Shown here piece after piece: positions 26,864-35,860 of a stretch of DNA of 53,428 nt; positions within the stretch are counted from its first letter, which is position 1; each line of letters begins with the position of its first letter. The stretch spans positions 1 through 53,428 of the forward strand of contig JABJGH010000014.1 of assembly GCA_018662365.1 (NCBI GenBank). Direction: 5' to 3'. This DNA is from Chloroflexota bacterium (lineage in GTDB: Bacteria; Chloroflexota; Anaerolineae; Anaerolineales; UBA11579). A program made the position numbers and the translations under genes. Below the pieces are notes generated by a model. The model ran no database searches and was not told the origin of the DNA. It saw only the letters and a list, made by a program, of their open reading frames with translations.

Positions 26864-28759
26864 ATGACCAGTTCTTTGCTCCAAAGCCTCAATCAAATAT
26901 TTGAAGCTGGAATTGCAATTTCTGCATTATCTCTATTTCTCCGCGCACTGACTTTCAATTTACGTGATCGGGTTTCAAGATCTTTTGCAATTGTTTTAGC
27001 CTGTTTAGTCGTTGTGTTTTCTGGCGAAGCGATTAGCGGGGCGGTTGAAATTGGGAATGTTCAAGACTTTTGGCTCAAGACCCAGTGGGTAGGGATTGTT
27101 TTTCTTCCCGCAGCTCTGGTTCATTTCTCTGATGCCTTGCTTGAAACTACTGGGCAACCTTCCAGAGGAAGGCGCAGTAAACTCGTAGTCATTGGCTATA
27201 TAATTTCCTTTTTATTCTTATTGACCTTATTTTTTGGCTCCTTATTGGGTCCAGTTACCTTCGAAGGCCCAGTGCCTCATTTAACAAGAACTTCGCTTTC
27301 CACTTTTTTCATCGCCATTTATTTGATTGCCGTAATTTTTTCTGTTTGGAGTATTTGGCGGGCATATAAACGTACAAAACTTCGGGTCAGCCGCAGGCGT
27401 ATGTGGTACCTCATGGCCGGAGTTCTATTTATTTCCTTTGGTACGTATCCTTATTTGCAAATTGGATCAGGTTTTGCTTTTGCCAATCCGGAAATATTTA
27501 TTTCATTAGCAACCCTTGGCAATATGGCTGTTTTCTTTTTCCTACTAATGATGGCTTATGCGGTTGCATTTTTTGGTGTGCCCTGGCCTGACAGGTTAAT
27601 TAAGAGTCGTTTATTCAAATGGTTTTTACGAGGACCTGCCACAGTGTTCATCGTTTTATTTATGATCACTTTTGCTAGAGAGTCTGGAAATTATTTTGAA
27701 TCTAATTATGCTGTTTCAATCCCGATCATCACCGCAATCACAGTATTATTCATGGAGCATCTCATTACATTAATCTTTCCTACTCTGGAGCGATTATTTT
27801 TCAATAGTGGTGATCAAGGCAATATTCAATTACTCCAAACAATTAGCGATCGGCTAATTACTACTGGAGATTTAAAACAATTTTTGGAAGCTGTGATTGC
27901 CTCCGCTTGTGACCAATTGCAGGTGTCAACAGCATTCATCGCCGCTTTCGATCAGGGGGGAATTGAACAAGTAGTACAAGTGGGGGATAAACAGCTACTA
28001 GAAAAAATCGGTTTGGACCAAACTTTGTTAGAAAGAGTTTCCGAAAGCCAAAACGGTAATCAGTCAGTTTTTGCCTGGGGAGATTTTTGGCTCTTCCCAC
28101 TGTTTAGTCCTCAAAAAGGATCCCTCTTAGGACTACTGGGAGTGCTCCAAAGTGGAAAGCTTCCCCTGGAAGAAAATCAAAGAATTGCCATGAATCTTCT
28201 TGGTGAACGCGCCGCTTTAGCTTTGGATGACAGGAACATGCAGCAGCAAATTTTCAATGCCTTGCAAGAATTAGAACCCAAAGTAGATATGATTCAAAGA
28301 TTGAGAGCCGCCACACGTTATGATCAGCGCGAAATGTTCACCGACCTCGATCTGCTTTCCGAAGATAAAAGCGTAAATCAACTTGTCAAAGAAGCCTTAA
28401 GTCATTATTGGGGAGGCCCTAAATTATCCGAGAGCCCGTTACTGAGCTTACAAGTAGTCCAGGAAGCATTAAAAGAAAATGATGGGAATGCGGTCAACGC
28501 ACTCCGATCTACCCTTAAAGAAGCAATTAGCCGCGTTCGCCCCGTCGGAGATCGACGATTCACGGCCGAATGGATATTATTCAATATTCTAGAAATGAAA
28601 TTCATGGAAGGAAGAAAAGTGCGTGAAATTGCGCTCCGACTTGCGATGTCCGAGGCAGATTTGTATCGGAAGCAGCGCATAGCCATCGAAGAGGTCTCTA
28701 AAGTTGTGTTGGATATGGAAAGAATTGCCCGATCAGATGGAAACGGAGGGGAATCATGA
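26864..28759 (+). CDS. Membrane sensor with multi-TM N-terminus, GAF domain and C-terminal helix-turn-helix-like region
   Basis: 631 residues. Residues ~10-305 contain eight or nine membrane helices (a 7TM-type histidine-kinase sensor-like input). Residues ~325-460 resemble a GAF domain (LEAVIASACDQLQVSTAFIAAF ... LFPLFSPQKGSLLGLLGVLQSG). The tail (~555-625) is helical and includes VREIALRLAMSEADLYRKQRIAIEEV, which reads like a helix-turn-helix of the sigma-region-4/ECF kind. No kinase H-box, ATPase or GGDEF motif is present. It therefore looks like a one-component membrane-bound regulator. Its stop overlaps the next gene's ATG by 4 bases (translational coupling). Function inferred only. Confidence 0.65.
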   Translation: MTSSLLQSLNQIFEAGIAISALSLFLRALTFNLRDRVSRSFAIVLACLVVVFSGEAISGAVEIGNVQDFWLKTQWVGIVFLPAALVHFSDALLETTGQPSRGRRSKLVVIGYIISFLFLLTLFFGSLLGPVTFEGPVPHLTRTSLSTFFIAIYLIAVIFSVWSIWRAYKRTKLRVSRRRMWYLMAGVLFISFGTYPYLQIGSGFAFANPEIFISLATLGNMAVFFFLLMMAYAVAFFGVPWPDRLIKSRLFKWFLRGPATVFIVLFMITFARESGNYFESNYAVSIPIITAITVLFMEHLITLIFPTLERLFFNSGDQGNIQLLQTISDRLITTGDLKQFLEAVIASACDQLQVSTAFIAAFDQGGIEQVVQVGDKQLLEKIGLDQTLLERVSESQNGNQSVFAWGDFWLFPLFSPQKGSLLGLLGVLQSGKLPLEENQRIAMNLLGERAALALDDRNMQQQIFNALQELEPKVDMIQRLRAATRYDQREMFTDLDLLSEDKSVNQLVKEALSHYWGGPKLSESPLLSLQVVQEALKENDGNAVNALRSTLKEAISRVRPVGDRRFTAEWILFNILEMKFMEGRKVREIALRLAMSEADLYRKQRIAIEEVSKVVLDMERIARSDGNGGES

Positions 28760-29688
28760 AAGATGATCAGTTTTCATTAGATGAATCCCTCGACGAAGGA
28801 TTATGGAAATCAATTTTATCTGAAGATCAAATTGAGAGAAATGACCCTGAAGAGGCAATTACATTGGAAAATATAGAAAATAAAAAATCTCCGGATTTTC
28901 AAAATGACTGGGATTTTGTAAACGATTTATTGGCAAAAGATAAATTGGTTGAGTGTAAAGTTTCTGATTTTAATCGAGGGGGCTTATTGGTAAAGCATGA
29001 AAACTTTGCCGGATTTGTGCCCATTTCCCACTTAATAAATACTTCAATTATTGAAACTGAAAATTTAAATGGGGAAATGTTAACCGCTTATTTGGGACAA
29101 GAGTTGATGTTGAAGGTGATCGAATGTACCCCCGAAAGGGAAAGAATTGTACTTTCCGAAAGGGCTGCACAGACAAATACTGGAGAGCGCAACCGCCTAT
29201 TTAGAAAGTTAGATATAAATGGGGAATATGAGGGCAAGATTACAAATATTACTAATTTTGGTCTTTTTGTAGATCTTGGTGGAATTGAAGGATTAGTCCA
29301 CATCTCCGAACTTTCTTGGGAACGCGTGGAAGATCCCAAAAAACTACACAAGATTGGAAATTTGGTCAAAGTAAAAATATTGGATATCGGTAAGAAAAAT
29401 AGCCGTGTGAGTCTAAGCATTAAAAAATTAATTCCAAATCCATGGGAAAGCGTTTCCCAAAAATACCCCGAAGGAAAACCATTTAATGCCACCGTGATTG
29501 AAATTGTGAAATTTGGTGTTTTTGTCAGGTTGGAAGATGGCTTAGAAGGCCTAATCCATATCTCCGAAATGAGGTTAATGGATGGGCATCAATTAAGTGA
29601 TATTTTGGAAGTGGGGGAAGAAATTCTTGTAGAACTTATTAGCGTAGATGTAAAACGCCAGCGGATGAGTTTGCGATTAGTGGATTAA
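28756..29688 (+). CDS. S1 RNA-binding domain protein (ribosomal protein S1-like)
   Basis: 310 residues. An acidic N-terminal segment of ~55 residues precedes three S1 (OB) domains: ~57-125 (KVSDFNRGGLLVKHENFAGFVPIS), ~153-222 (GKITNITNFGLFVDLGGIEGLVHIS) and ~236-310 (ATVIEIVKFGVFVRLEDGLEGLIHIS). Domains 2 and 3 are canonical. This matches the short S1 homologues of Gram-positive and Chloroflexota bacteria that bind mRNA or structured RNA. Start overlaps the sensor gene's stop by 4 bases after a GGAGGGG, so the pair is coupled. Confidence 0.85.
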   Translation: MKDDQFSLDESLDEGLWKSILSEDQIERNDPEEAITLENIENKKSPDFQNDWDFVNDLLAKDKLVECKVSDFNRGGLLVKHENFAGFVPISHLINTSIIETENLNGEMLTAYLGQELMLKVIECTPERERIVLSERAAQTNTGERNRLFRKLDINGEYEGKITNITNFGLFVDLGGIEGLVHISELSWERVEDPKKLHKIGNLVKVKILDIGKKNSRVSLSIKKLIPNPWESVSQKYPEGKPFNATVIEIVKFGVFVRLEDGLEGLIHISEMRLMDGHQLSDILEVGEEILVELISVDVKRQRMSLRLVD

Positions 29689-29765
29689 AATTGTAGCCTA
29701 AATCCCTAATAAGAACGATAATGGATTCAATAATTTACGAAGATTAACCAGTAAAAAGTATTCCC

Positions 29766-32057
29766 ATGGCTAACAATAAAAAATCGAAAACTAAAAGCTC
29801 CACAAAATCGAGTAAACGGCCTAATCTTGGCATGGTGCGCGGTCCTGAAGAACCCAACCCCGCTTCAGCAGTGTTAGATTCTGTTATCGGGTTCCTTCTC
29901 AGATTCCGAAAATATGGAAACGATATTCTTGGAATTTTCTTAGCCTTAATTGCTATGTTAATTTTGCTTGGTTTATTTGGTTTATCCAGCGGTGCCTGGT
30001 TACTCTCCTGGGTCGCCAGCCTAAAAAAGTGGCTTGGCTGGGGTGGAAGCCTGTTATTGGTAGGCAGCCTCGGGATGGGAAGCTTATTAAGTTTCAGACC
30101 TTATAAAGAAGGATTTACCGCAAGAGATTGGGGAAAGGTTATTTCTATTGAGTTTGCTGCCTTTTCATTACTTGGATTGCTCTCGGTGATCGGAGGAAAT
30201 TCTATTGAAACATCGGACAATTTTGGCGGATTAGTTGGCTGGGGTTTATCAGAATTAATCGGCATGTTATTTTCGGCCCTCCCAGATATATTAGGAAACA
30301 TACTCAGAGTATTGCTTTTTATTATTTTTATCGTTATCGGAACAATGTTAGGCTTCGGATTATTTGGACGAGCAGTAACTTCGTTTGAGTTCAATCTTTC
30401 AGGTGGAAAAAAGAGAAAAACCCGAGCTGTCTCCGCCCAACCCTCCGTAAGCATAAGTTCAATGTCGCAAGATGAAATTGAATCACCAAAAAAGACCGGT
30501 AGGACTAAAAAGGCTAGTATCCCAGCCGAACATAGAAAACAATTCAAGGTGGAAGATCAGTTCGAAGATCAAATGGATGCCCCATTGCCCCGAGACGAGC
30601 AATTGCCGGACCTAAGTTTGCTGGATATTGGCAAAAATGTAAAACCTGATGAAAGACATATTAACCAAACTGCAGGGCTTATCGAAAAAACTCTCGCAGA
30701 GTTTGGTATTCCAGCCAAAGTGATCAATTTTCAAATCGGCCCCACTGTTACCCAGTTTGCTATAGAACCTGGTTATATCCAGAAGCCCGGTACTACTGAT
30801 GAAGATAATCGACAAAAAGTCCGTGTTTCACAGATTTCGGCCCTACAAAAAGATTTAGCTTTGACGCTTTCTGCGGAACGGCTTCGAATTCAAGCACCTG
30901 TACCGGGCAGATCATATGTGGGTATCGAAGTACCCAATAAGCGCTTTTCAATGGTCAAATTGCGCCCAATATTAGAGACTGAAACTTTCTATAAGGTCAA
31001 ATCTCCCCTTGCAATTGCAATGGGACGGAATGTTTCTGGTATTCCAGTGGTGGCTGATCTAACCAAAATGCCCCATCTATTAATTGCCGGAACCACCGGG
31101 TCTGGTAAATCGGTTTGTATTGCTGCTATTACCACCTGCTTGGTAATGAATAATTCGCCAGCAGATTTGCGTATTGTAATGATCGATCCTAAGATGGTTG
31201 AATTAGTCCGTTTCAATGGCCTTCCCCATCTCATTGGAAAAGTGGAAACAAATTTAGAAAGGATCGGTGGCGTATTACGTTGGGTGGTTGCGGAAATGCA
31301 AAACCGCTATAAGAAATTGGAAGAACTTCGAGCGAGAGATATTGAAAGCTATAATCGCAAAGTTCAGCGCAGAAAAGAATACGAAACTATGCCCCGAATC
31401 GTGGTCCTGATTGATGAACTTGCGGATCTAATGATGTCAGCTGCCGAGTCAACAGAAACTACTATCGTTAGACTTGCCCAAATGGCAAGAGCGGTGGGTA
31501 TTCACTTAATTGTAGCAACGCAACGTCCAAGTACTGATGTAGTAACAGGGTTGATCAAAGCAAACTTCCCTGCAAGACTCTCATTTGCAGTGGCATCGGG
31601 TATGGATTCCAGGGTGATCTTAGACGGCCCTGGTGCAGAATCACTTTTGGGGCGGGGGGATATGCTATTTTTAAGCCCAGAAGGTGGAATGCCCTTGCGT
31701 GCACAGGGCGTAATGATCTCAGATCAAGAAATAGAAAATGTGATCAATTATTGGCAAGAAGCATGGAATATTGAAGGTTCAGAAGAAGAACAGGAATCTC
31801 CTTGGGAAACAATGATGGTGGACGAAGCTATTCTTGCCACCAGAGATAATTTGGCTGAAGATGCCATTGAAATCATTAAAGACACCGGGAGAGCGAGCGC
31901 ATCGATGTTCCAGCGCAGGCTAAAGATCGGATATCCCCGTGCTGCCCGGTTGGTAGATGAATTAGAAAATATGGGGGTTATCGGACCATCGCGTGGTGGT
32001 GGGAGAGAAAGGGAAATCTTAATTGACACTGATAATTATGACGATGGAGAGTTATAA
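29766..32057 (+). CDS. ftsK: FtsK/SpoIIIE DNA translocase
   Basis: ATP-driven dsDNA pump that clears the septum at division. 763 residues. Four membrane helices lie in residues ~50-205, followed by a charged linker (~215-280). The RecA-like motor has Walker A GTTGSGKS (~442-449) and Walker B VVLIDELADLMM (~545-556), preceded by the alpha/beta domain (KVINFQIGPTVTQFAIEPG). The C-terminal gamma winged-helix (SASMFQRRLKIGYPRAARLVDELE) reads polar sequences. Length and order are those of the compact Bacillus-type SpoIIIE. ATG start; gap from the S1 gene 77 bases. Confidence 0.96.
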   Translation: MANNKKSKTKSSTKSSKRPNLGMVRGPEEPNPASAVLDSVIGFLLRFRKYGNDILGIFLALIAMLILLGLFGLSSGAWLLSWVASLKKWLGWGGSLLLVGSLGMGSLLSFRPYKEGFTARDWGKVISIEFAAFSLLGLLSVIGGNSIETSDNFGGLVGWGLSELIGMLFSALPDILGNILRVLLFIIFIVIGTMLGFGLFGRAVTSFEFNLSGGKKRKTRAVSAQPSVSISSMSQDEIESPKKTGRTKKASIPAEHRKQFKVEDQFEDQMDAPLPRDEQLPDLSLLDIGKNVKPDERHINQTAGLIEKTLAEFGIPAKVINFQIGPTVTQFAIEPGYIQKPGTTDEDNRQKVRVSQISALQKDLALTLSAERLRIQAPVPGRSYVGIEVPNKRFSMVKLRPILETETFYKVKSPLAIAMGRNVSGIPVVADLTKMPHLLIAGTTGSGKSVCIAAITTCLVMNNSPADLRIVMIDPKMVELVRFNGLPHLIGKVETNLERIGGVLRWVVAEMQNRYKKLEELRARDIESYNRKVQRRKEYETMPRIVVLIDELADLMMSAAESTETTIVRLAQMARAVGIHLIVATQRPSTDVVTGLIKANFPARLSFAVASGMDSRVILDGPGAESLLGRGDMLFLSPEGGMPLRAQGVMISDQEIENVINYWQEAWNIEGSEEEQESPWETMMVDEAILATRDNLAEDAIEIIKDTGRASASMFQRRLKIGYPRAARLVDELENMGVIGPSRGGGREREILIDTDNYDDGEL

Positions 32058-32145
32058 TTATATTTTCTTCCAAACCGTTTATAAAGAAATTGGGACCCAG
32101 GAAAATCCATACTGGTAATTATTTCAGAATTTAGGAAAAAACTAA

Positions 32146-32805
32146 ATGAGAGTTGAAGATTCAGTTGAAATGAAAAAACAAAAAGAAAAAATAATTTTCA
32201 CCGACCGATTAAGGATAATTTTTTCAAAACTGTTAGAGTGGGCAGGAAATTTATTGAATGATTGGGGAGTCAATCCCAATGTGCTCACCACCACAGGTGT
32301 AATTGGCACTGCAGTAGGAGCATTTTTTGTTGCTCAGGGAAAGTTTTTCATTGGCGGATTCATCATCTTGCTAATGGGGCCTATAGATGCCCTTGATGGA
32401 GCTGTCGCAAGAGCAAAAGGGGAACCAGAAGATTTTGGTGCCTTCGTAGATTCTGTAAGTGATCGCTATATCGAAATGATCATATTTGGTAGCCTCCTAT
32501 GGTATTTTGTCGGACAAGAACAACTGAATGCGGTGATGATTGTTTTTCTTGCTGCCTCAGGTTCTGTACTGGTTTCTTACACCCGTGCCCGGGCCCAAAG
32601 TTTAGGCTTTGACACCAAAGTTGGCATTCTCACCCGGGTTGAAAGAATTCTGGTGATTGGGCCGTCAATATTATTCGGAATCCCATTGATTGGAGCCGCA
32701 ATAGTTGCCGTTGGCGCCAACATTACCGCTATTCAAAGAGTGATCGATGTCCGCCGCCAAGCTCAATCACAAAAAATCGAACAATCCCAAACTTCTGAGG
32801 AGTAG
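32146..32805 (+). CDS. CDP-alcohol phosphatidyltransferase
   Basis: Integral membrane enzyme of phospholipid synthesis that moves a phosphatidyl (or phospho-inositol) group from CDP-lipid to an alcohol. 219 residues. The signature D-G-x2-A-R-x8-G-x3-D-x3-D is met by DALDGAVARAKGEPEDFGAFVDSVSDR (split near residues ~80-106). Membrane helices surround it. PgsA versus an inositol-phosphate synthase cannot be told by eye. ATG at 32146 with AGGA upstream; an internal ATG at 32170 is possible. It overlaps nothing and is 6 bases before lgt. Confidence 0.88.
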   Translation: MRVEDSVEMKKQKEKIIFTDRLRIIFSKLLEWAGNLLNDWGVNPNVLTTTGVIGTAVGAFFVAQGKFFIGGFIILLMGPIDALDGAVARAKGEPEDFGAFVDSVSDRYIEMIIFGSLLWYFVGQEQLNAVMIVFLAASGSVLVSYTRARAQSLGFDTKVGILTRVERILVIGPSILFGIPLIGAAIVAVGANITAIQRVIDVRRQAQSQKIEQSQTSEE

Positions 32806-32811
32806 GATCTA

Positions 32812-33627
32812 ATGATCGAATTTACAAGAAACGCTATCATAATTGGAAATTTTTCAATATATTATTACGGCATTATTTTGATGACCGGGGTAGTTGCCGG
32901 GGCATTTTTAGCTAATTCTGAAGCTATAAGAAAAAAGAAGAATACAGAATTTTTATGGGATAGTTTGATCTGGATGGTTTTGGGTGGTGTATTGGGAGCC
33001 CGTCTTTGGCATGTGTTCACTCCTCCTCCTTCCATGGTAGAAAGAGGCATTACAACTTATTACTATCTAACCCATCCCCTAGATGCTTTAAACCCAAGGT
33101 TGGGCGGTTTAGGGATTCCTGGCGCAGTAATAGGTGGAGTAATTGCCTTATACTGGTATTCCAAAAGAAGAAAACAAAAGTTTCTTGTTTGGACCGATAT
33201 TATCGCTCCGGCCGTTCCCTTAGGGCAGGCAATTGGCCGATTTGGGAATTATGTGAATCAAGAGGTATACGGCGCACCAACCGATCTTCCATGGGGAATT
33301 TTCATTGACCCAGCGCACCGTTTGCCAGAATTTATGGAGTTTGAAAAATATCACCCGATTTTCCTCTACGAAGCTTTATGGAGTTTAGGCAGTGTATTTT
33401 TACTCTTATGGATCAGTAGAAAATTTGCAGATCGATTGATAGATGGGGATTTATTTTTAATATATTTGATCAGCTATCCATTTATACGGATATTATTGGA
33501 TTTCCTCCGCTTAGACGCATCTGAATTAGGTGGAATTAACGCAAATCAATCCTTAATGGTTTTAGTGATGCTTGCCTCTGCAACTATTTTATACATGCGA
33601 CATCGACCTAAAAAGACCAATAATTAA
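32812..33627 (+). CDS. lgt: Prolipoprotein diacylglyceryl transferase
   Basis: First enzyme of lipoprotein maturation, transferring diacylglycerol to the lipobox Cys. 271 residues, polytopic. The signature GQAIGRFGNYVNQEVYG (residues ~139-155) contains the essential Arg and the GRxxNFxNxE-like block. Membrane segments are visible at ~15-32, 48-65, 92-112, 178-198, 215-235 and 245-260. With lspA in the same window, the maturation pathway for the many lipoproteins seen here is complete. It is 6 bases after the CDP-alcohol transferase and ends at a terminator. Confidence 0.96.
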   Translation: MIEFTRNAIIIGNFSIYYYGIILMTGVVAGAFLANSEAIRKKKNTEFLWDSLIWMVLGGVLGARLWHVFTPPPSMVERGITTYYYLTHPLDALNPRLGGLGIPGAVIGGVIALYWYSKRRKQKFLVWTDIIAPAVPLGQAIGRFGNYVNQEVYGAPTDLPWGIFIDPAHRLPEFMEFEKYHPIFLYEALWSLGSVFLLLWISRKFADRLIDGDLFLIYLISYPFIRILLDFLRLDASELGGINANQSLMVLVMLASATILYMRHRPKKTNN

Positions 33628-33636
33628 ATATTTTTC

Positions 33637-33669
33637 AAAAAAAGAATGTGTATGCATTCTTTTTTTGTT
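33637..33669 (+). terminator. Terminator after lgt
   Basis: AAAAAAAGAATG (33637-33648) pairs with CATTCTTTTTTT (33655-33666) around a 6-base loop, giving a U-rich 3' arm. It marks the end of the long run that begins at the Xer-like gene. Confidence 0.85.
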
Positions 33670-33786
33670 TAAGTATTTGAACCAAAATAAAGCATTAATA
33701 GACAATTTAGACTAAAATAATAGAATATATATTGTTATGCTAAACATGTATTTTATAAATTTCTGTTGAAAAAAGAAGGTAATAGC

Positions 33787-34542
33787 ATGCCTAAAATCGT
33801 CGTCCTCGGAACTGCCACAAACGTCCCTGACCTCGACCACGAAAACTCACATATGGTTTTAGTGGGCGAGGAAAGAATGGTCTTGATTGATGGTCCTGGC
33901 AGTCCTTTTTTGCGGCTTCAAAAAGCAGGTTTAGACCCTGAGAAATTAACTGACATAGTGGTGACTCATTTTCACCCAGACCATGTTTCAGGAATTTCTA
34001 CGTTAATGATGAGCATGGGATTATCCCAAAGAAAGGCACCTATAAATATTTATGCCAATGCACACTGCACTGCCTTTTTGAAGCAAATGTTTGATAATTA
34101 TGAATGGAACACTTGGCATTTTTTCCCAGTGACATTCCACACAGTCCCGGAAGAAGAATTACATACCATTATTGATTCAGATGAGTTTAAAGTTTATACT
34201 TCGCCGGTAAAACATTTTGTGCCCACATTTGGGATTAGAGTAGAAACAAAAGATAGCGGAAAAGTTTTTGCATACTCATGTGACACCGCACCCACAGCTA
34301 GCGTAGTTTCATTAGCCCAAAATGCAGATGTGTTCATCCATGAAGCCGCTGGTGCATCTGAGGGTCACTCATCGGCAAAACAAGCTGCAGAAATGGCTGT
34401 AGAAGCAAATGTAAAAGAATTACTTCTTATCCACTACCCAGTAAATGGTTTTGATTATCAAAAATTGGTGGGAGAAGCTAAAGAGGTGTTTTCAGGTCCT
34501 GTTTCAGCGGCAGAAGATTTTTTGGAAATAAATCTTTCCTAA
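33787..34542 (+). CDS. Metallo-beta-lactamase-fold hydrolase
   Basis: 251 residues from ATG 33787, chosen because GAAGGT sits 6 bases before it; a TTG at 33766 lies upstream in frame. The zinc motif is THFHPDHVSG (~residues 61-70, HxHxDH). The later ligands are VKHFVPTFGI, YSCDTAP (bridging Asp) and HYP. This is the RNase Z / arylsulfatase-like branch of the fold; substrate unknown. It is convergent with the HNH gene only 13 bases away. The gap before it (33670-33786) is AT-rich, no clear promoter. Confidence 0.85.
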   Translation: MPKIVVLGTATNVPDLDHENSHMVLVGEERMVLIDGPGSPFLRLQKAGLDPEKLTDIVVTHFHPDHVSGISTLMMSMGLSQRKAPINIYANAHCTAFLKQMFDNYEWNTWHFFPVTFHTVPEEELHTIIDSDEFKVYTSPVKHFVPTFGIRVETKDSGKVFAYSCDTAPTASVVSLAQNADVFIHEAAGASEGHSSAKQAAEMAVEANVKELLLIHYPVNGFDYQKLVGEAKEVFSGPVSAAEDFLEINLS

Positions 34543-34555
34543 AAAAAATTCCTTT

Positions 34556-35071
34556 TTACCATCCCTTGATATAGGGGATCCACTCTTCATTTTTATTTGT
34601 AAATTTCCCAAAAATGTATAAAGCCGAGGCACCTGGCGCCTTAGGTTTAGAAATTAATTGCATATTCGCTTGCGAATCTGTGCGGTTCCCCTTCTTATGA
34701 TTACAATCTGCACAAGCTGTTGTCAGATTTTCCCAAGTATGTTTCCCTCCCTTGCTTCTTGGAATAATATGGTCAATTGTTAATTTTGGGACCTTTTTGC
34801 CGCAATATTGACAAGTGTATTTATCCCGTCTAAAAATTTCAGATTTTGACAGTTTCACAACAGGGCGGGGTCGGCGGATCATATAACTAAGTCGGATAAT
34901 TGTTGGGGCGGGAAATTGTTTTTTGACACCTTGAATATAGCCTCGCCCATTTTGCACCAAGATTGCCTTTTCAGACATCATTAATCCTACTGCGCGGCGA
35001 GTTGTGCATACGTTGAGTGGTTCAAAATTCGCATTTAGCACCAAAACAGGTGCTGCGAGCATAGTACTCAT
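34556..35071 (-). CDS. HNH endonuclease family protein
   Basis: 171 residues. The C-terminal half has a zinc-ribbon HNH core: CQYCGKKV, LTIDHIIPRSKGGKHTWENLTTACADCNHKKGNRT (in two parts, residues ~96-138) with DH and N/H in place. The N-terminal half (VLVLNANFEPLNVCTTRRAVGLMMSEKA) is typical of a widespread chromosomal HNH family found in Cyanobacteria, Chloroflexota and others whose role is unknown. Not part of an R-M system here. Start at 35071 without a clear ribosome binding site. Confidence 0.85.
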   Translation of the reverse strand: MSTMLAAPVLVLNANFEPLNVCTTRRAVGLMMSEKAILVQNGRGYIQGVKKQFPAPTIIRLSYMIRRPRPVVKLSKSEIFRRDKYTCQYCGKKVPKLTIDHIIPRSKGGKHTWENLTTACADCNHKKGNRTDSQANMQLISKPKAPGASALYIFGKFTNKNEEWIPYIKGW

Positions 35072-35146
35072 CGATTACTCATTTGGTTTTAAGATGAGGG
35101 TCTGCTAATTCGATCTAGACGCTCATTTGAAAGGGTCAACCGCCAA

Positions 35147-35155
35147 ATTATAGCA
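35147..35155 (-). promoter_or_regulatory. Extended -10 promoter of the HNH gene
   Basis: On the minus strand TGCTATAAT (plus coordinates 35147-35155) lies about 75 bases upstream of the HNH start. A weak TTATTG is 17 bases upstream of the -10. The gap 35072-35241 thus holds two divergent promoters. Confidence 0.5.
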
Positions 35156-35226
35156 CAATGTTTCTGCGCCAATAAGTGTAAGATATTATCTAAAATGTAT
35201 CGGTTCCACGCACAAATAAGCAAGGA

Positions 35227-35235
35227 TGTTATAAT
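35227..35235 (+). promoter_or_regulatory. Extended -10 promoter giving a probably leaderless transcript
   Basis: TGTTATAAT (TATAAT 35230-35235) is followed by TTAATT and then ATG at 35242, so the A of the start codon is at the expected transcription start, 7 bases after the -10. There is no room for a ribosome binding site. Confidence 0.55.
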
Positions 35236-35241
35236 TTAATT

Positions 35242-35766
35242 ATGTCAATTGATCTCACGAATACCCCCGAATTTCGTCCCTTAACCGGCTCTCGACAAAT
35301 AGAATATATCCTCTGGGGAGCCGTTGGGCTATTTATAGGATTAATCATATTTATTCCAGGATATTTCCAAGATTTAAATTTTTGGTCATGGGTATTGGGG
35401 TTATTTTTTGTTGCAGCTGCTTTTTCAATTAGTATTAATAATTGGAACATGAAGCATACAAAAATTATGTTATTTCCCGATGAAATTCAACATTACAGCA
35501 AATTACGCAACGTATCGATCAAGTGGAAAGACATAAATCGTGTCCAAGTGAACCATGGTCGATTAGGTGATAAAATTATCGTTAGCGGTGAGACGGGTGC
35601 TTTTTTCTTCGATAGTTTGAGTGAAATTAAGGTAAAAGGGGACGTAAAAGAGAAAACTGGTTTCGAAAAAGGTGAAGAAATTTTAGATACCATTTTGTCA
35701 CAAGCAGGATTTTCTGAAATGGATAAAAAAGAAGGATCCGGGTTTTATTATTATTCTAAAATATAA
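35242..35766 (+). CDS. Hypothetical membrane protein with PH-like domain
   Basis: 174 residues. Two adjacent membrane helices (residues ~28-48 and ~54-70) are followed by a soluble beta-rich part (MKHTKIMLFPDEIQHYSKLRNVSIKWKDINRVQV...) resembling bacterial PH-like domains that follow TM pairs. The rest ends in a Lys/Glu-rich tail. No catalytic motif. Probably read from a leaderless mRNA and ended by the hairpin at 35793. Function unknown. Confidence 0.6.
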   Translation: MSIDLTNTPEFRPLTGSRQIEYILWGAVGLFIGLIIFIPGYFQDLNFWSWVLGLFFVAAAFSISINNWNMKHTKIMLFPDEIQHYSKLRNVSIKWKDINRVQVNHGRLGDKIIVSGETGAFFFDSLSEIKVKGDVKEKTGFEKGEEILDTILSQAGFSEMDKKEGSGFYYYSKI

Positions 35767-35792
35767 TTGACACCAATTAGGTGAGAAGAACT

Positions 35793-35825
35793 CGCGTCCT
35801 CACCCACAGGACGCGTTTGGTTTTT
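35793..35825 (+). terminator. Terminator after the 35242-35766 gene, upstream of tyrS
   Basis: CGCGTCCT (35793-35800) pairs with AGGACGCG (35808-35815), 7-base loop, followed by TTTGGTTTTT. It lies 36 bases before tyrS. It ends the upstream gene and could also act as an attenuator if tyrS is read through, but no T-box core is present. Confidence 0.8.
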
Positions 35826-35860
35826 AAACAAAAGACGGGCAATATTTCCCGGAGGAAAAG

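Noticed and set aside
34556-35071. HNH nuclease as part of a defence or restriction system
   Set aside because: No methylase or other defence gene adjoins it and the N-terminal half matches a widespread chromosomal housekeeping-type HNH family.
35767-35800. TTGACA upstream of tyrS as a promoter, or a T-box for tyrS
   Set aside because: No -10 box follows at 16-19 bases and no T-box core is present; the hairpin at 35793 is an ordinary terminator.
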